64,000 nucleotides of DNA from an uncultured Pseudomonadota bacterium (GCA_913061055.1 CAJXVA010000001.1:1-64000); one strand, 5' to 3'. Positions 35,537-44,774 are shown, counted from the first letter of the stretch. Notes: a model not told the origin generated them from the sequence alone. Program-made: numbers and translations.

Positions 35537-35731
35537 TCGATCGGTCAAGGTCCGTGCAAAACGGTGCACGCACGGAGCCCCATCAACGACCGCTCGTCAC
35601 TTGAACAGATGCGCGCTCCGGTTGTGTCAGGACCGCTCTCCTCACACCACGGGTCGCGGCCGAGTCGTCGGAGAGACCCGTATATCGATGGACACCGCGC
35701 TCCATCCGATCCTAATCTGGTTGCGGGACTG

Positions 35732-36637
35732 ATGGGGATACTGCAAGGCACTCTGGCGCTCGCACTCGTGTTGTCGGCTGCGCCGGCGCAGCAAGACGTC
35801 GCAGCCGCAGCCGAAGCTTTTGGAACGGCGCAGCGAGCGGAATTCGCACGCGATTGGGGACGGGCCGCGGACTTCTACGAGATGGCGGACAGCTTGTCGC
35901 CGTCGAAAGAAGCGCTTCGAAGCGCAGCCAAGGCTCGCTTCTCTGCCGAAGATCTTGCAGCCGCTGCAACGTTGGCGCTCGCGCTGAAACGTCGCTACGG
36001 CGACGACCAGAAGAGCCTCGAGGTCGCCGACCGGATCCTCGAGGAGACCAGCCCCGCGTTGGTTCGTGTGAAGCTTCGCTGTGACAACCCGTGCGTCATC
36101 TCGGCGAACGCTCGGGCGGCCGGCGACATCCGGAACCTGACCCACGAGTTCTTCGCCGACCCCGGCTCGCTCGACCTGGTCGCGTCCTTTGAGGACGGCA
36201 GCTCGGCGGAAGCCACGGTCGAAGGCAGTGCCGGCGAAACCCTCAGCGTTCGACTCATCCAGCCGATCCCTCCCCCAACGTCGGCGCGTCTGCCCGATTT
36301 CGCAGAGGACGAGCCGGAAGAAACTCGAGGTCGCCGGACGCTCCCGCCGGTCTACTTCATCGCCGGCGCCGTCATTACGCTCGCCAGCGCCAGCGCGCTG
36401 ACATGGTCTGGCCTCGACGTCTTGGCGCAGAACGACGACTTTGAGATGGACCCCACGCAGTCGCGACTCGACCGAGGACAGCGCGGCGAGCTCCGAACCA
36501 ATGTTCTCATCGCCACAACTGTGACGTTCGGTGTGGCCACCGCCGTCCTCGGTGTGTTCACCGACTGGCGCCGCAATGGCTCGTCCAAGCGCGAACAGGC
36601 GCACTGGACCGGGCGTGGTCTGGAGATCCAGTTTTGA
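35732..36637 (+). CDS. Exported membrane-anchored protein coupled to kinase
   Basis: The 301-residue protein has a signal peptide (MGILQGTLALALVLSAAPAQ) and a TPR-like N-terminal region (FARDWGRAADFYEMADSL). A beta-rich middle (VKLRCDNPCVISANARA, VASFEDGSSAEATV) follows, and near the C-terminus two hydrophobic segments (VYFIAGAVITLASASALTW, VLIATTVTFGVATAVLGVF). The ATG at 35732 suits the signal. Its stop overlaps the TTG start of the kinase as TTGA, so the pair is translationally coupled. In myxobacteria such proteins often sit beside Hanks kinases; a sensory or partner role is inferred. Confidence 0.72.
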   Translation: MGILQGTLALALVLSAAPAQQDVAAAAEAFGTAQRAEFARDWGRAADFYEMADSLSPSKEALRSAAKARFSAEDLAAAATLALALKRRYGDDQKSLEVADRILEETSPALVRVKLRCDNPCVISANARAAGDIRNLTHEFFADPGSLDLVASFEDGSSAEATVEGSAGETLSVRLIQPIPPPTSARLPDFAEDEPEETRGRRTLPPVYFIAGAVITLASASALTWSGLDVLAQNDDFEMDPTQSRLDRGQRGELRTNVLIATTVTFGVATAVLGVFTDWRRNGSSKREQAHWTGRGLEIQF

Positions 36638-38736
36638 CCGCCGAACAGGGAGCCCAGATTCGCCACATCATCTTTGTGGCGGACGCTGGCGCCGCGATGG
36701 ACACGCTCCAAGCGGTGACCGAGTTCGAAGGCTTCACCGTCACGCGAGTTCAGAACCCCGCGCAGCTCGAGTCAGCGCTGACCTCGAGGTCTCCGAACGA
36801 CGCGCGCGTCGTCGTCGACAGCAGCAACCCAGAAGGCGTCGGCAGCAGCTTCCTCGGCCGCCTCAACCGCTTTCCGGTCTGGCTCGATGTTCCGATCGTC
36901 TACCTGATCGATCCCGGGCAGGCCGCGCCCCCCGAGCCGGGCATCGCCCTGAAAAAGCCGGTGACGGCCCCAACGCTGGTTCGCACGCTGCAATCCCTCG
37001 ACGAGTCGAGTTCCTACTCTGGCATTCGCCCGGCGCCGACCGGGATTGAACGGTTCGGAGACTACGAGCTCCTGGCGAAGATCGCCAGCGGCGGCATGGG
37101 CACCGTCTACCTCGCCCAGCGGCGCAACCAGATCGGCTTCCATCGACTCCATGCGGTGAAAGTCATGCACCCGCACCTCGTCGAGGACCCCGAAGTGACC
37201 GCGAGCTTCCTCGACGAAGCTGCCGTGGCTTCTCGGGTTCACCACGGCAACGTCGCGGCGATCGTCGACCTGGGGGAGGAGAACGACCGCCCCTACATCG
37301 TCATGCAGTACGTGGAGGGATGCTCGTTCTCCACGTTGCTCCGTGCGCGACGCGGACCCTCTCCTCCAACCCTCGTCGGCGCGATCATGATCGACGTGCT
37401 CGACGGTCTCCACGCCGCGCACACTCTGATCGACGACGACGGCGCGCCGATGTCGATCGTGCACCGTGACGTGTCCCCGGAGAACATCCTGGTCGGCGTC
37501 GACGGTATCGCCCGGATCGCCGACTTCGGCATCGCCAAAGCGCGCAACCGCATTTCGTCGACGGAGCAGGGGATCCGGAAGGGCAAGCTCCTGTATCTCT
37601 CGCCCGAGCAGCTCCGCGACCAGGGATTGGACCCTCGGGTCGACGTGTACGCCGCGGGCGTCGTTCTGTGGAATGCGCTGACCGGTCGCCGCCTTTTCGC
37701 TGCCGAGTCGCCAGCGGGGGTGCTGCACAACATCGCGACGGCAGAAGTGCCGCCGCCCAGCGATGTCGACGGGTCCATTCCCACGTCGCTCGATGAAGTC
37801 TGCCTGCGAGCACTCGCGCGAGATCGTGACGAGCGGTACTCGAGCGCAGCCGAGATGGCTCAGGCTCTGCGCTCCGCGATGGTGCGTCTGGGTCTCTCCG
37901 TCACGCCTCAGGATGTCGGCGGGTGGGTTCGCTCCGTGTGTGGCGATGAGCTCGAAGCCCGACGCGCGTTGGCTCGACAGCGACGACGGACCGCGGGACT
38001 CCCCACGACGTCTGTCCCCGTCCTTTCCAAAGTCGCGCTGACCGAACCCGTCGATCTTGCGGAGGGCGGACATACGCAGATTGCGATGTCCAAGACCCCG
38101 GTTCCCGGGGAGGGCAGCTGGACGCCCTACCAGGCTCCAGAGACGACGCCCGTGCCCCCCGCAGCGATGGCTGCACCCGCCAAGCGATTTGGCGGCATGC
38201 TCCCGTTTGCGCTGGTGGGCGGTCTTTCCATTGCGGTCGGAGCTCTCTTCAGCGCCCGCTGTGCGATGCCAGATCCGGCCGACAACACAGTCGCCGAGTC
38301 CCCGACCCGGGCTGGCCAGGCCGCGACCGCTGGAGTCGGTGCTGCCCAGAACGCGGCAGCATCTGTGGTGCCGTTGACACCAGCGAAGCCGGCGACGGCC
38401 GCTCCAACCGCGACCGGTCCCACGGTCGCCCCCAGCGAAGTCCAACCCGACTCCCCTGACCCGGCCCCGACCGCCGACCCGACAACACCGGAGGCGACGC
38501 CCGCCGCACCGGCCGTCGCACCGGCCGTCGCACCGGCCGTCGCAACCGAGGACCCGAAGCCCGCGACGACCCGTCGACGTCGCCCGCGGCGAAAACCCCA
38601 ACCCAAGCCCCCCACGGCGACTCCGGTTGAAAAACCCGAGCCCAAGCCCGAGCCCAAGCCCAAGCCCAAGCCCGAGCCTCGCGCAAAGGACCCGCTCAAG
38701 TCCGGTCCCGATCGCAACCCTTACAAGGCGCCATAG
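36634..38736 (+). CDS. Ser/Thr protein kinase with receiver-like N-terminal domain
   Basis: The 700-residue protein begins at TTG with a domain of about 120 residues that looks like a response-regulator receiver: IIFVADAGAA, VVVDSSNPEGVG with candidate phospho-Asp62, and LKKPVTAPTL with Lys108. One of the usual N-terminal acid pair is missing. The kinase domain follows (ASGGMGTVYLAQ, HAVKVMH, VHRDVSPENIL, IADFGIAKA, LYLSPEQL). A membrane segment lies near residue 520 (LPFALVGGLSIAVGALFSARC), and the tail is Ala/Pro/Thr-rich, with three APAV repeats and Lys-Pro/Glu-Pro repeats that could span the peptidoglycan. It is coupled to the preceding gene. Confidence 0.88.
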   Translation: MTAEQGAQIRHIIFVADAGAAMDTLQAVTEFEGFTVTRVQNPAQLESALTSRSPNDARVVVDSSNPEGVGSSFLGRLNRFPVWLDVPIVYLIDPGQAAPPEPGIALKKPVTAPTLVRTLQSLDESSSYSGIRPAPTGIERFGDYELLAKIASGGMGTVYLAQRRNQIGFHRLHAVKVMHPHLVEDPEVTASFLDEAAVASRVHHGNVAAIVDLGEENDRPYIVMQYVEGCSFSTLLRARRGPSPPTLVGAIMIDVLDGLHAAHTLIDDDGAPMSIVHRDVSPENILVGVDGIARIADFGIAKARNRISSTEQGIRKGKLLYLSPEQLRDQGLDPRVDVYAAGVVLWNALTGRRLFAAESPAGVLHNIATAEVPPPSDVDGSIPTSLDEVCLRALARDRDERYSSAAEMAQALRSAMVRLGLSVTPQDVGGWVRSVCGDELEARRALARQRRRTAGLPTTSVPVLSKVALTEPVDLAEGGHTQIAMSKTPVPGEGSWTPYQAPETTPVPPAAMAAPAKRFGGMLPFALVGGLSIAVGALFSARCAMPDPADNTVAESPTRAGQAATAGVGAAQNAAASVVPLTPAKPATAAPTATGPTVAPSEVQPDSPDPAPTADPTTPEATPAAPAVAPAVAPAVATEDPKPATTRRRRPRRKPQPKPPTATPVEKPEPKPEPKPKPKPEPRAKDPLKSGPDRNPYKAP
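38506..38541 (+). repeat. Triplicated 12-base unit in the kinase tail
   Basis: Three exact tandem copies of GCACCGGCCGTC encode the APAV repeats of the kinase tail. A second low-complexity stretch of Pro-Lys/Pro-Glu hexamers lies near 38631-38680. Such repeats can vary in copy number between strains. Confidence 0.8.
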
Positions 38737-38775
38737 CCCGCGGCGAGAGCCCCTACGCGCCCCCCAAAACCACCC

Positions 38776-39867
38776 ATGACTTCATTGCGCACCGTTGTTG
38801 CCCTGCTCCTCGGCCCCGTGCTCGCGTCTGCCTGCTCGGTCTTCGATCCCTCGCTGGTCCCAGAGGAGACAGCCATTGCCGAGGTGCAGCTCGCGGACGA
38901 GTGTTTCGTCGACGAACTGCCGGTCATCACTGAGTCCACCTCCGTGATCGTCGACTTGTCCGACTACAAGAGCGCGGGCCTCGGCTTCCCCGTGTGCCCG
39001 GGGCCCATCAAGGAATTCCCCGGCGAGGACGTCTATTTCAAGCTGCGCGCCGAACCCGGCGAGCGTTGGAACATCAATGCCGCCCCTCAGACCGAGGACC
39101 ACGACGTGGTTGTGCTCAACCTGGGCTCAGGTTGCACGCCGACAGGCTGCAAAACGGTGCAGAACCGCTGCGACGTCGGGTTCCACGAAGACTCCGCAAT
39201 CATCAACCGCTTGAGCGAGACGGTCGAGTACGTCATCGCCGTTGACTCTGTGACCGGCACTGGCCCGGTCCAGATCACACTCGACAAGTCGATGTGCGGC
39301 AACGGCATCCTCGAAGCGGGAGAGACCTGCGACGAGGACAGCGAAGCCTGCGACATCGAGTGCCGACGCGTCATCGAATCCGGCAACGACATCGAGGGCG
39401 AGCCGAACGACATCTTCACCGGCGTCGACATGATCGGCGATGGGGAGAGCAGCACCACGGTCCGCCTGCGCGGGAGCGTCGCGGGTCCCTGCGACGAGGA
39501 CCACTACGCGTTCATCGTGCCCGAGGGAGCCAATGTGGCCGTTCGCATGTTCGGCCCGACGGGAGGGCCGTGTGCCCCCAACTCCGGCATCGACTTGCCG
39601 TTCGTCGACTTCTTGGCCCCCGGCAAGCCCGCCAAGCAGGGCGTCGGCGTCATCATCCCGACGGAGCCCTCCGGGAACTGCCCGTTCATCGATGGCATCG
39701 CCGAGCCCGGCACGTACATGATGGAGAACGAGGACGGAGAGCTCGAAGAAGTCGACTTCAGCTACGCCCGAGACGTCGCGGCGAGCGAGTACCACCTCAT
39801 CATCAACGCCTTCAACGCTCCGGACGTCATCGACTACACGATCGAGTTCGAGATCGAAGTCCCGTAG
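38776..39867 (+). CDS. Lipoprotein with a single Cys-rich (CGNGILEAGE) repeat
   Basis: The 363-residue lipoprotein has lipobox LASAC (Cys20). It carries one copy of the myxobacterial Cys-rich repeat (MCGNGILEAGETCDEDSEACDIEC) at about residues 173-196. The flanking regions are beta-rich and acidic, like pre-peptidase C-terminal domains (DVYFKLRAEPGERWNINA and EDHYAFIVPEGANVAVRM). The two halves around the repeat look like related sandwich domains. It begins 39 bases after the kinase gene and may be in the same transcript. Adhesive or binding function is only a guess. Confidence 0.72.
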   Translation: MTSLRTVVALLLGPVLASACSVFDPSLVPEETAIAEVQLADECFVDELPVITESTSVIVDLSDYKSAGLGFPVCPGPIKEFPGEDVYFKLRAEPGERWNINAAPQTEDHDVVVLNLGSGCTPTGCKTVQNRCDVGFHEDSAIINRLSETVEYVIAVDSVTGTGPVQITLDKSMCGNGILEAGETCDEDSEACDIECRRVIESGNDIEGEPNDIFTGVDMIGDGESSTTVRLRGSVAGPCDEDHYAFIVPEGANVAVRMFGPTGGPCAPNSGIDLPFVDFLAPGKPAKQGVGVIIPTEPSGNCPFIDGIAEPGTYMMENEDGELEEVDFSYARDVAASEYHLIINAFNAPDVIDYTIEFEIEVP

Positions 39868-39873
39868 GCTCAC

Positions 39874-40404
39874 TCAGCAATCGTCGCCGAGGCAGCTGTC
39901 GGCCTCCGCATCATCTCCGGGCAGACACTCGTCGAGGGCCTCCTGAGTTTCCACCGGAAGCTCACCGCAAGCCTTGATCTCATCTTCGAAGGCGAGGCCA
40001 CACGCGTCATCGGAGATGGGCTCGTCCTCTTCGGCGGTGGTGTCTTCGTCGGAGGTGGACCCGCCGGAGACCGTGGTCTCAGGACAGATGCCGGCGCTCT
40101 CGTAGCAGTTCAGCAGGCCCCGCAATGCCACGGTGCTGCAGCGCATCACCTCTCGAGACCCGGGGTCCATCACCACCACGTCCTGGATGCAGTCGTTCAC
40201 CGCCTGACCGAGAACCTCTTCGGCGGCCTCGACACACGCATCTGAGTCTCTCCCTTCGGCTTCCAGCGAGCACTCACAGAAGAAGACGGAGACATCGGCG
40301 GTGGCTTCGACAATCGCGTCGACATCGGCGGCCTCATCCGGCTCGGACTCACAGCCAGGCAGAAGCAGAAGCGGGGTCAGCAAGAAACCAAGGAAGCGGG
40401 ACAT
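39874..40404 (-). CDS. Small acidic Cys-containing lipoprotein
   Basis: The 176-residue lipoprotein has lipobox LLPGC (Cys18). The mature part is acidic and helical with paired cysteines (FFCECSLEAEG, DACVEAAEE, NDCIQDV, LLNCYESAGIC, DACGLAFEDEIKACG, DSCLGDDC). An Asp/Glu/Ser/Thr linker (STSDEDTTAEEDEP) lies between two helical parts. The Cys spacing suggests two helix-disulphide modules. It faces the previous lipoprotein tail to tail with 6 bases between. No family is recognised. Confidence 0.68.
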   Translation of the reverse strand: MSRFLGFLLTPLLLLPGCESEPDEAADVDAIVEATADVSVFFCECSLEAEGRDSDACVEAAEEVLGQAVNDCIQDVVVMDPGSREVMRCSTVALRGLLNCYESAGICPETTVSGGSTSDEDTTAEEDEPISDDACGLAFEDEIKACGELPVETQEALDECLPGDDAEADSCLGDDC

Positions 40405-40532
40405 GGCTCGGTTGTGTCAGCGCCCACCCCAACGATCATCGACACCGCGTGATGCTGAGCACAGGCTGATCGACGCAAAGAGCCGGAGCCCCTCGAGGCG
40501 AGGTGACTCCGGCCCGTTCAACCGCGCAGCGA

Positions 40533-42248
40533 TCAGACGTCGAAGACCTGGCCGTCCACCACGAGGACCTCACTGCCATCGAAGCGAGTCAGGCTGAACC
40601 CGCCGAAGTCCTCGTTGTAACCCCGGCTGATGTCCGCGAGGTAGGCGAGGCCAATCTGCTCACCGACCAGGATTCCGTCCACACCATCGGACCGATAGTG
40701 CACCCCGGCCAGGTCGCGACCGAGCGAGATGTTACTGGCGAGCTTGTTGATCTCGCCGCCCAGGGTGAGGTCGCCGCCGCCGTAGGGCAGCAGAGACAGG
40801 CCGTCGCTCGCCGCCACCACGGGGTCGGGGACGATGAACGACTCGTCGAAGAACGCCTTGAGGACCGTGCAGCACGATCCCGCGACGGTGGCGTGACCTG
40901 CGGGGTACGCGGGGTGGGTCGGTGATCCCTCCGTGAACGCCATAGGCAGCAGCGCCGTGCCGTTCTCGGACTCGAGGATTGAGACCGCTGCCGAGTTGAG
41001 AATCTCCGCGGGCAAGCCGTAGTTCCGGTCGCCTGTGCGGGTGAAGTGCACACGACCGGCGTACATCTCGGGACGAAGTCGGCGGTGCGCAGCCCACTTC
41101 TGGAACCAGGCCGCGCGCAGCGACAGGTTTGCCACGTGCGAGACGCTGTCGAGCACGTCAGGCCCGCCAAGCGTGGTGAAGGCCCCCTGACTGGGGTTGC
41201 CCGAGTACGGCGTCATGTCGAGCGCATCCGGGCCGAACCCGAGTGCAATGGCAGCCGCGAACAGATACGCCTGGAAGAGTGCGTCGATGTGGACGTACTC
41301 ACCGAGGGCCCGGGCGTTGTAGATGTAGCGGCGCTGCGCGTCGTAGCTGATCGATGCACCCGGCGCGGCCCCACGCTGCACGGCGAGCCAATCGGCCACG
41401 CCGGTCATGAAGTTCGTCGAGTCGGGTGTGTTGTAGCGCTGCTCGATGAGCGCCTGGCCGTAGTTGATGTCCTTGAGCAGAAACTGCGAGACGTAGGGCC
41501 CTACGAGGTCGCCGGGGGTGGGGCCGCGGAAGAGGGTTGCGGCGGTCACCAGGCCGCCTTGCGTCGGCCCGACGGTCTCGCTGAACGCGTTGAGGTCGTC
41601 GATCGCATCGCCGGCGAGAGCACTCGAACCCCAGTCGGCAAACGGGGTGTCCCGAAGGATCGCGTGCCAGTAGACCTCGCCCATCTCGGCAGCGGTCTCC
41701 GCGCTTGCGAAGGCCGGGGCGGCACGCATGCGAGTGGCGTGAGGATCGATTCCGGTCAGGTTGAAGGCCAGCGCACCCTGAGGGTTGGCAAGACGACGGT
41801 CCGAGGCACCATCGAGCGGGATCGCATCGAAGGCGTCCGGGTTGCCACACTCGAACGCGTAGCGAAGCGCGTCGTATGCGGCGGGGTCAACTTCGCCAAA
41901 GTCGTTCTGGGGGAGGCACTTGTGGAAGCTCCCGCGGTAGTCAGCGTAGATTTCGTCGTCGTCGTTGGTCTCCTGCGCAGGACGACTGACAGCTTCGGCG
42001 AACTGGTACCAGGCCGCGTGCTTTCGGAGTTTTGCAGCGTCTCGGAACCGGCGGATCCGGTTGGTGGGGGTCAGCACTTCTGCCTCCGCCGGGGCAGATG
42101 CGAGCATCGTGGCCGTCCCTCCCATAGCTGCCAAAACTGCAGGCGCGGTCGTCGCTCCCGCCAGAATATTTCTTCGGCTGAATGTCGGCTTGTCGCCCAC
42201 ATTGGCCTCTAGATCAGTATCCTCGCTCCGTGTCGATTCCTTCGGCAT
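40533..42248 (-). CDS. Vanadium-dependent haloperoxidase-like protein
   Basis: The 571-residue protein has a twin-arginine-type leader (FSRRNILAGATTAPAVLA), so it is exported folded. The C-terminal half holds the vanadate-binding set of haloperoxidases and PAP2 phosphatases: KWAAHRRLRPE, THPAYPAGHATVAGSC with the catalytic His, and SLGRDLAGVHYRSDG with Arg and His. The Arg-to-His spacing of six matches the family. The Ser of the PSGH motif is Ala here, as in many bacterial members. It is alone, between a small lipoprotein and LysR. Halide oxidation versus phosphatase activity cannot be settled from sequence. Confidence 0.85.
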   Translation of the reverse strand: MPKESTRSEDTDLEANVGDKPTFSRRNILAGATTAPAVLAAMGGTATMLASAPAEAEVLTPTNRIRRFRDAAKLRKHAAWYQFAEAVSRPAQETNDDDEIYADYRGSFHKCLPQNDFGEVDPAAYDALRYAFECGNPDAFDAIPLDGASDRRLANPQGALAFNLTGIDPHATRMRAAPAFASAETAAEMGEVYWHAILRDTPFADWGSSALAGDAIDDLNAFSETVGPTQGGLVTAATLFRGPTPGDLVGPYVSQFLLKDINYGQALIEQRYNTPDSTNFMTGVADWLAVQRGAAPGASISYDAQRRYIYNARALGEYVHIDALFQAYLFAAAIALGFGPDALDMTPYSGNPSQGAFTTLGGPDVLDSVSHVANLSLRAAWFQKWAAHRRLRPEMYAGRVHFTRTGDRNYGLPAEILNSAAVSILESENGTALLPMAFTEGSPTHPAYPAGHATVAGSCCTVLKAFFDESFIVPDPVVAASDGLSLLPYGGGDLTLGGEINKLASNISLGRDLAGVHYRSDGVDGILVGEQIGLAYLADISRGYNEDFGGFSLTRFDGSEVLVVDGQVFDV

Positions 42249-42467
42249 ACAGATTCGGGATGCCGAGCGCGCGGCCCGGCCGCAATCGTTGAACGCAAAA
42301 TAGTGTTTCAGGTTACGTCAATGTACGAAGAATGAGGGCCGGAATGGAACCATCTCCAGGGTGCGCATCGTGCACCACCGCGCCCCAACCACCGACCCGC
42401 GGGCATGATCTGGAAGTTTGAACAGCATTCGGCGACCACCGAGTGGTTCGTGACCGCGCCAGATTCC

Positions 42468-43361
42468 TCAGGTGGTGAACCGACCATCCTCGACCCACCG
42501 GACCGCGAACTCGACGAACGCGCGGACCTTCGGATCGATGAATTCGCGCTCCACCCAAACGAGCGACAACGATGTCTTCAGTCCGACGACGCCGACCAGC
42601 AGGGGAACGAGTCTTCCGGACTGAACCTCGCCCTCGATCAGAAGGTTGGGGAGTAGCGCGATCCCCAAACCTCCCAATGCCGCCCCTTTGAGGGCGATCA
42701 TGTCGTTGGTCACCAGCGGGCCCGTGATCGGCGTCGCCCCGCCGGCGAGGAGCGGCCAGGTACTTCCCGGACGCATCCCTCTCTCGAAGCCGCCCATGCA
42801 GGCATGGCCTCCGAGCTGGGAAACCTCCGTGGGTGTGCCACGAGCATGGAGATACGCCGGTGAGGCCACCGCGATGAGCTCGGTGCGAAGCAACGCTCTG
42901 GCGATGAGGCTCGGCTCCCGAATGCCACCGGCCCGAAAGGCGACGTCGACGTGATCCGCGACCAGGTCGACGTGCCGCGTCGTCGTCTCGAGCTGTACTG
43001 ACACGTCGGGATACGTCTGGACGAACTCCGCGAGTAGCTCGCCCAGGACCGGTGTTTGCACTGGCGCAGCCGAGACCCGAAACGGCCCTCGCGGGACATC
43101 GTCGAGGCGCTGGACCGACTCGACCGCGGCTTGGGCAGCGTCGAGCAATCCGCGGGCGCGTGCGTAGAGGGTCTCGCCTGCAGGGGTCGGCACCATGCGG
43201 CGGGTGGAACGATGCAGCAGCCGCGTCCCGAGCCGCTCCTCGAGACGGCCGAGCTGCCTCGAGAGGGTCGCGCGCGGCATTCGGAGCGCTCGAGCGCCTT
43301 CGCTGATGCTCCCGGCCTCGACGATGGCGACGAAGGCATCGAAATCCTCTGCAATCTTCAT
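42468..43361 (-). CDS. LysR-family transcriptional regulator
   Basis: The 297-residue regulator has the usual N-terminal winged helix (FDAFVAIVEAGSISEGARALRMPRATLSRQLGRLEERLGTRLLHRSTR) and a C-terminal substrate-binding domain (GPFRVSAAP, VAFRAGGIREPSLIARAL, LKGAALGGLGIALLPNLL). It is divergent from doxX-like and FMN-reductase genes, with 124 bases between. That arrangement is common for LysR control of redox-stress genes, so those two are the likely targets. The effector is unknown. Confidence 0.92.
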   Translation of the reverse strand: MKIAEDFDAFVAIVEAGSISEGARALRMPRATLSRQLGRLEERLGTRLLHRSTRRMVPTPAGETLYARARGLLDAAQAAVESVQRLDDVPRGPFRVSAAPVQTPVLGELLAEFVQTYPDVSVQLETTTRHVDLVADHVDVAFRAGGIREPSLIARALLRTELIAVASPAYLHARGTPTEVSQLGGHACMGGFERGMRPGSTWPLLAGGATPITGPLVTNDMIALKGAALGGLGIALLPNLLIEGEVQSGRLVPLLVGVVGLKTSLSLVWVEREFIDPKVRAFVEFAVRWVEDGRFTT

Positions 43362-43485
43362 GGTGTGTCTACCTGTGACGAAAATGAGCAGCAGATGCCG
43401 AAACAGCCACTATTGTATCGATTATGTCGCAGGACTAGCTTCTGTGTCGAGGGCAGCGCAAGACGCCGTGCCCCAACGAGGCGAC

Positions 43486-43890
43486 ATGAACACCAGCAAC
43501 AAGACCCTTCACCGCGGCCTCTGGGTGGCCCAGCTTCTCGGCGCGGCCGCATTCTTCATGGCAGGTAGCTTCAAGGCGTTCTCTCCTGGAGCCGAGCTGG
43601 CTGCGGCGGGAATGGCGGAGCCGCTGGCGATCCTTCGGCTCGCAGGGATCTCCGAGCTGCTCGGTGCCGCCGGGCTGGTCCTCCCGGCAGGACTCCGGAT
43701 CGCACCTCGGCTGACGCCACTTGCTGCGTCGGGCCTGACGCTGGTCATGGTCTTGGCCGCGCTCACGCACCTCGTCTCGGGAGACTTCGGCGGCATGGTC
43801 CCTTCGCTCGTCCTGGGCGGGTTGTCAGCCTTCATCGCGTGGGGCCGCTTGGTCAAAGTCCCGATCGCCCCCAAAGCCGCCCGCCTCTAG
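43486..43890 (+). CDS. DoxX-like membrane protein
   Basis: The 134-residue protein has four predicted membrane segments (WVAQLLGAAAFFMAGSFK, LAGISELLGAAGLVLP, LAASGLTLVMVLAALTHL, VPSLVLGGLSAFIAWG), the layout of DoxX-like proteins. FMAGSFKAFSPGAELA and LRLAGISELLGA are the typical conserved positions. The ATG at 43486 begins just before the first segment; the longer upstream frame is antisense to LysR. It is 30 bases before the FMN-reductase gene and probably shares its transcript. The role is likely redox-related, but no reaction is known. Confidence 0.85.
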   Translation: MNTSNKTLHRGLWVAQLLGAAAFFMAGSFKAFSPGAELAAAGMAEPLAILRLAGISELLGAAGLVLPAGLRIAPRLTPLAASGLTLVMVLAALTHLVSGDFGGMVPSLVLGGLSAFIAWGRLVKVPIAPKAARL

Positions 43891-43920
43891 ACTCCACGCC
43901 AACTCCCTCTTGAGTCCACG

Positions 43921-44472
43921 ATGAAGATCCTTGCCTTTGCCGCCAGCTCGTCGAGCACATCCATCAACCGAGCCCTGGTCACACACGCCGCCGACCGGCT
44001 TCTCGCCATGCGACCCGAGGCGGACATCGAACTCCTCGATCTCCGCGACTACGACATGCCTGTCTACAGCAGCGACCGAGAGAAGGAGGGCGGCATCCCC
44101 GAGCCCGCCCAGCGCTTCTTTACCAAGATCGGTGAAGCCGACGGACTGCTCATCTCCTACGCCGAGCACAACGGGTATTACACGGCCGCATTCAAGAACA
44201 CCTTTGACTGGGCCAGCCGCATCGACGCCAAGGTCTTTCAGGGAAAGCCAATGGCGATCATGGCGACCTCGCCCGGCGGCGGAGGCGGTGGCAACGTCCT
44301 CAAGACCGCGCTGGCTTCGGCGTCGCACTTCTCGGCCGAAGTCGTCGGCAGTCTCTCGGTGCCGCGCTTCCACAAGACGTTCGATCTCGAAGCGGGCACG
44401 CTCGAGGATCCCGAACTGGCCGAGGCTCTTCAAACAGCAGTGGCCGCGCTGGTGGCACGATTGACCCGCTAG
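43921..44472 (+). CDS. NADPH-dependent FMN reductase-like flavoprotein
   Basis: The 183-residue protein has the flavodoxin-like fold of NADPH-dependent FMN/azo reductases: ILAFAASSSSTSINRALV (phosphate loop), ELLDLRDYDMPVYS, ISYAEHNGYYTAAFKNTFDW and MAIMATSPGGGGGGN. It is of normal length and cytoplasmic. It is in a unit with the doxX-like gene and is likely under the divergent LysR regulator. The electron acceptor cannot be told; quinones or flavins are usual. Confidence 0.9.
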   Translation: MKILAFAASSSSTSINRALVTHAADRLLAMRPEADIELLDLRDYDMPVYSSDREKEGGIPEPAQRFFTKIGEADGLLISYAEHNGYYTAAFKNTFDWASRIDAKVFQGKPMAIMATSPGGGGGGNVLKTALASASHFSAEVVGSLSVPRFHKTFDLEAGTLEDPELAEALQTAVAALVARLTR

Positions 44473-44774
44473 GGCCCACATGTCGCTTTTTTGGGCGGCT
44501 CGGGAACCTCGGCGGGGGCTCGGAGCACTACCTTCGCGAGCCCCCTGCGGGAGCGCGCTGTTTCGGTCAAGTGTCCTTCCTGCTGGCCGTGTTTCCTCGG
44601 CACGAAGGATCGAACTCTCTCCCCACCCTTGTTCGAGTTCCCGCAGAGGGCTCTTGTTTCCACTACTTCCTCGCCGCCCATGAGCCATTCCGTTCGTGGG
44701 CGGTTTCCTTTGGTTCGGGCATCAACGACCGGACGTCGGTGGAGATGCTGCTTGCCCTGCTAGGCTGACGCCCG
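44473..44774. other. Intergenic region with one hairpin
   Basis: The 302 bases between the FMN reductase and the MFS transporter hold a strong inverted repeat (listed separately). Small frames here (such as 44571-44768) lack any recognisable protein features. The rest is presumed to hold the transporter promoter, which I could not locate. Confidence 0.45.
44514..44545 (+). terminator. Hairpin after FMN reductase gene
   Basis: A perfect 9-base stem (GGGGGCTCG/CGAGCCCCC) with a 14-base loop begins 42 bases after the FMN reductase stop. A run of six T lies 24 bases upstream rather than after the stem, so a terminator is likely only by position and strength. Confidence 0.4.

Noticed and set aside
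36772..38601. 609-codon open frame on the minus strand
   Set aside because: It is antisense to the receiver-like/Hanks kinase gene and has no domain.
44571..44768. 65-codon frame between FMN reductase and MFS transporter
   Set aside because: No ribosome site and no protein-like pattern; it overlaps other equally open frames.
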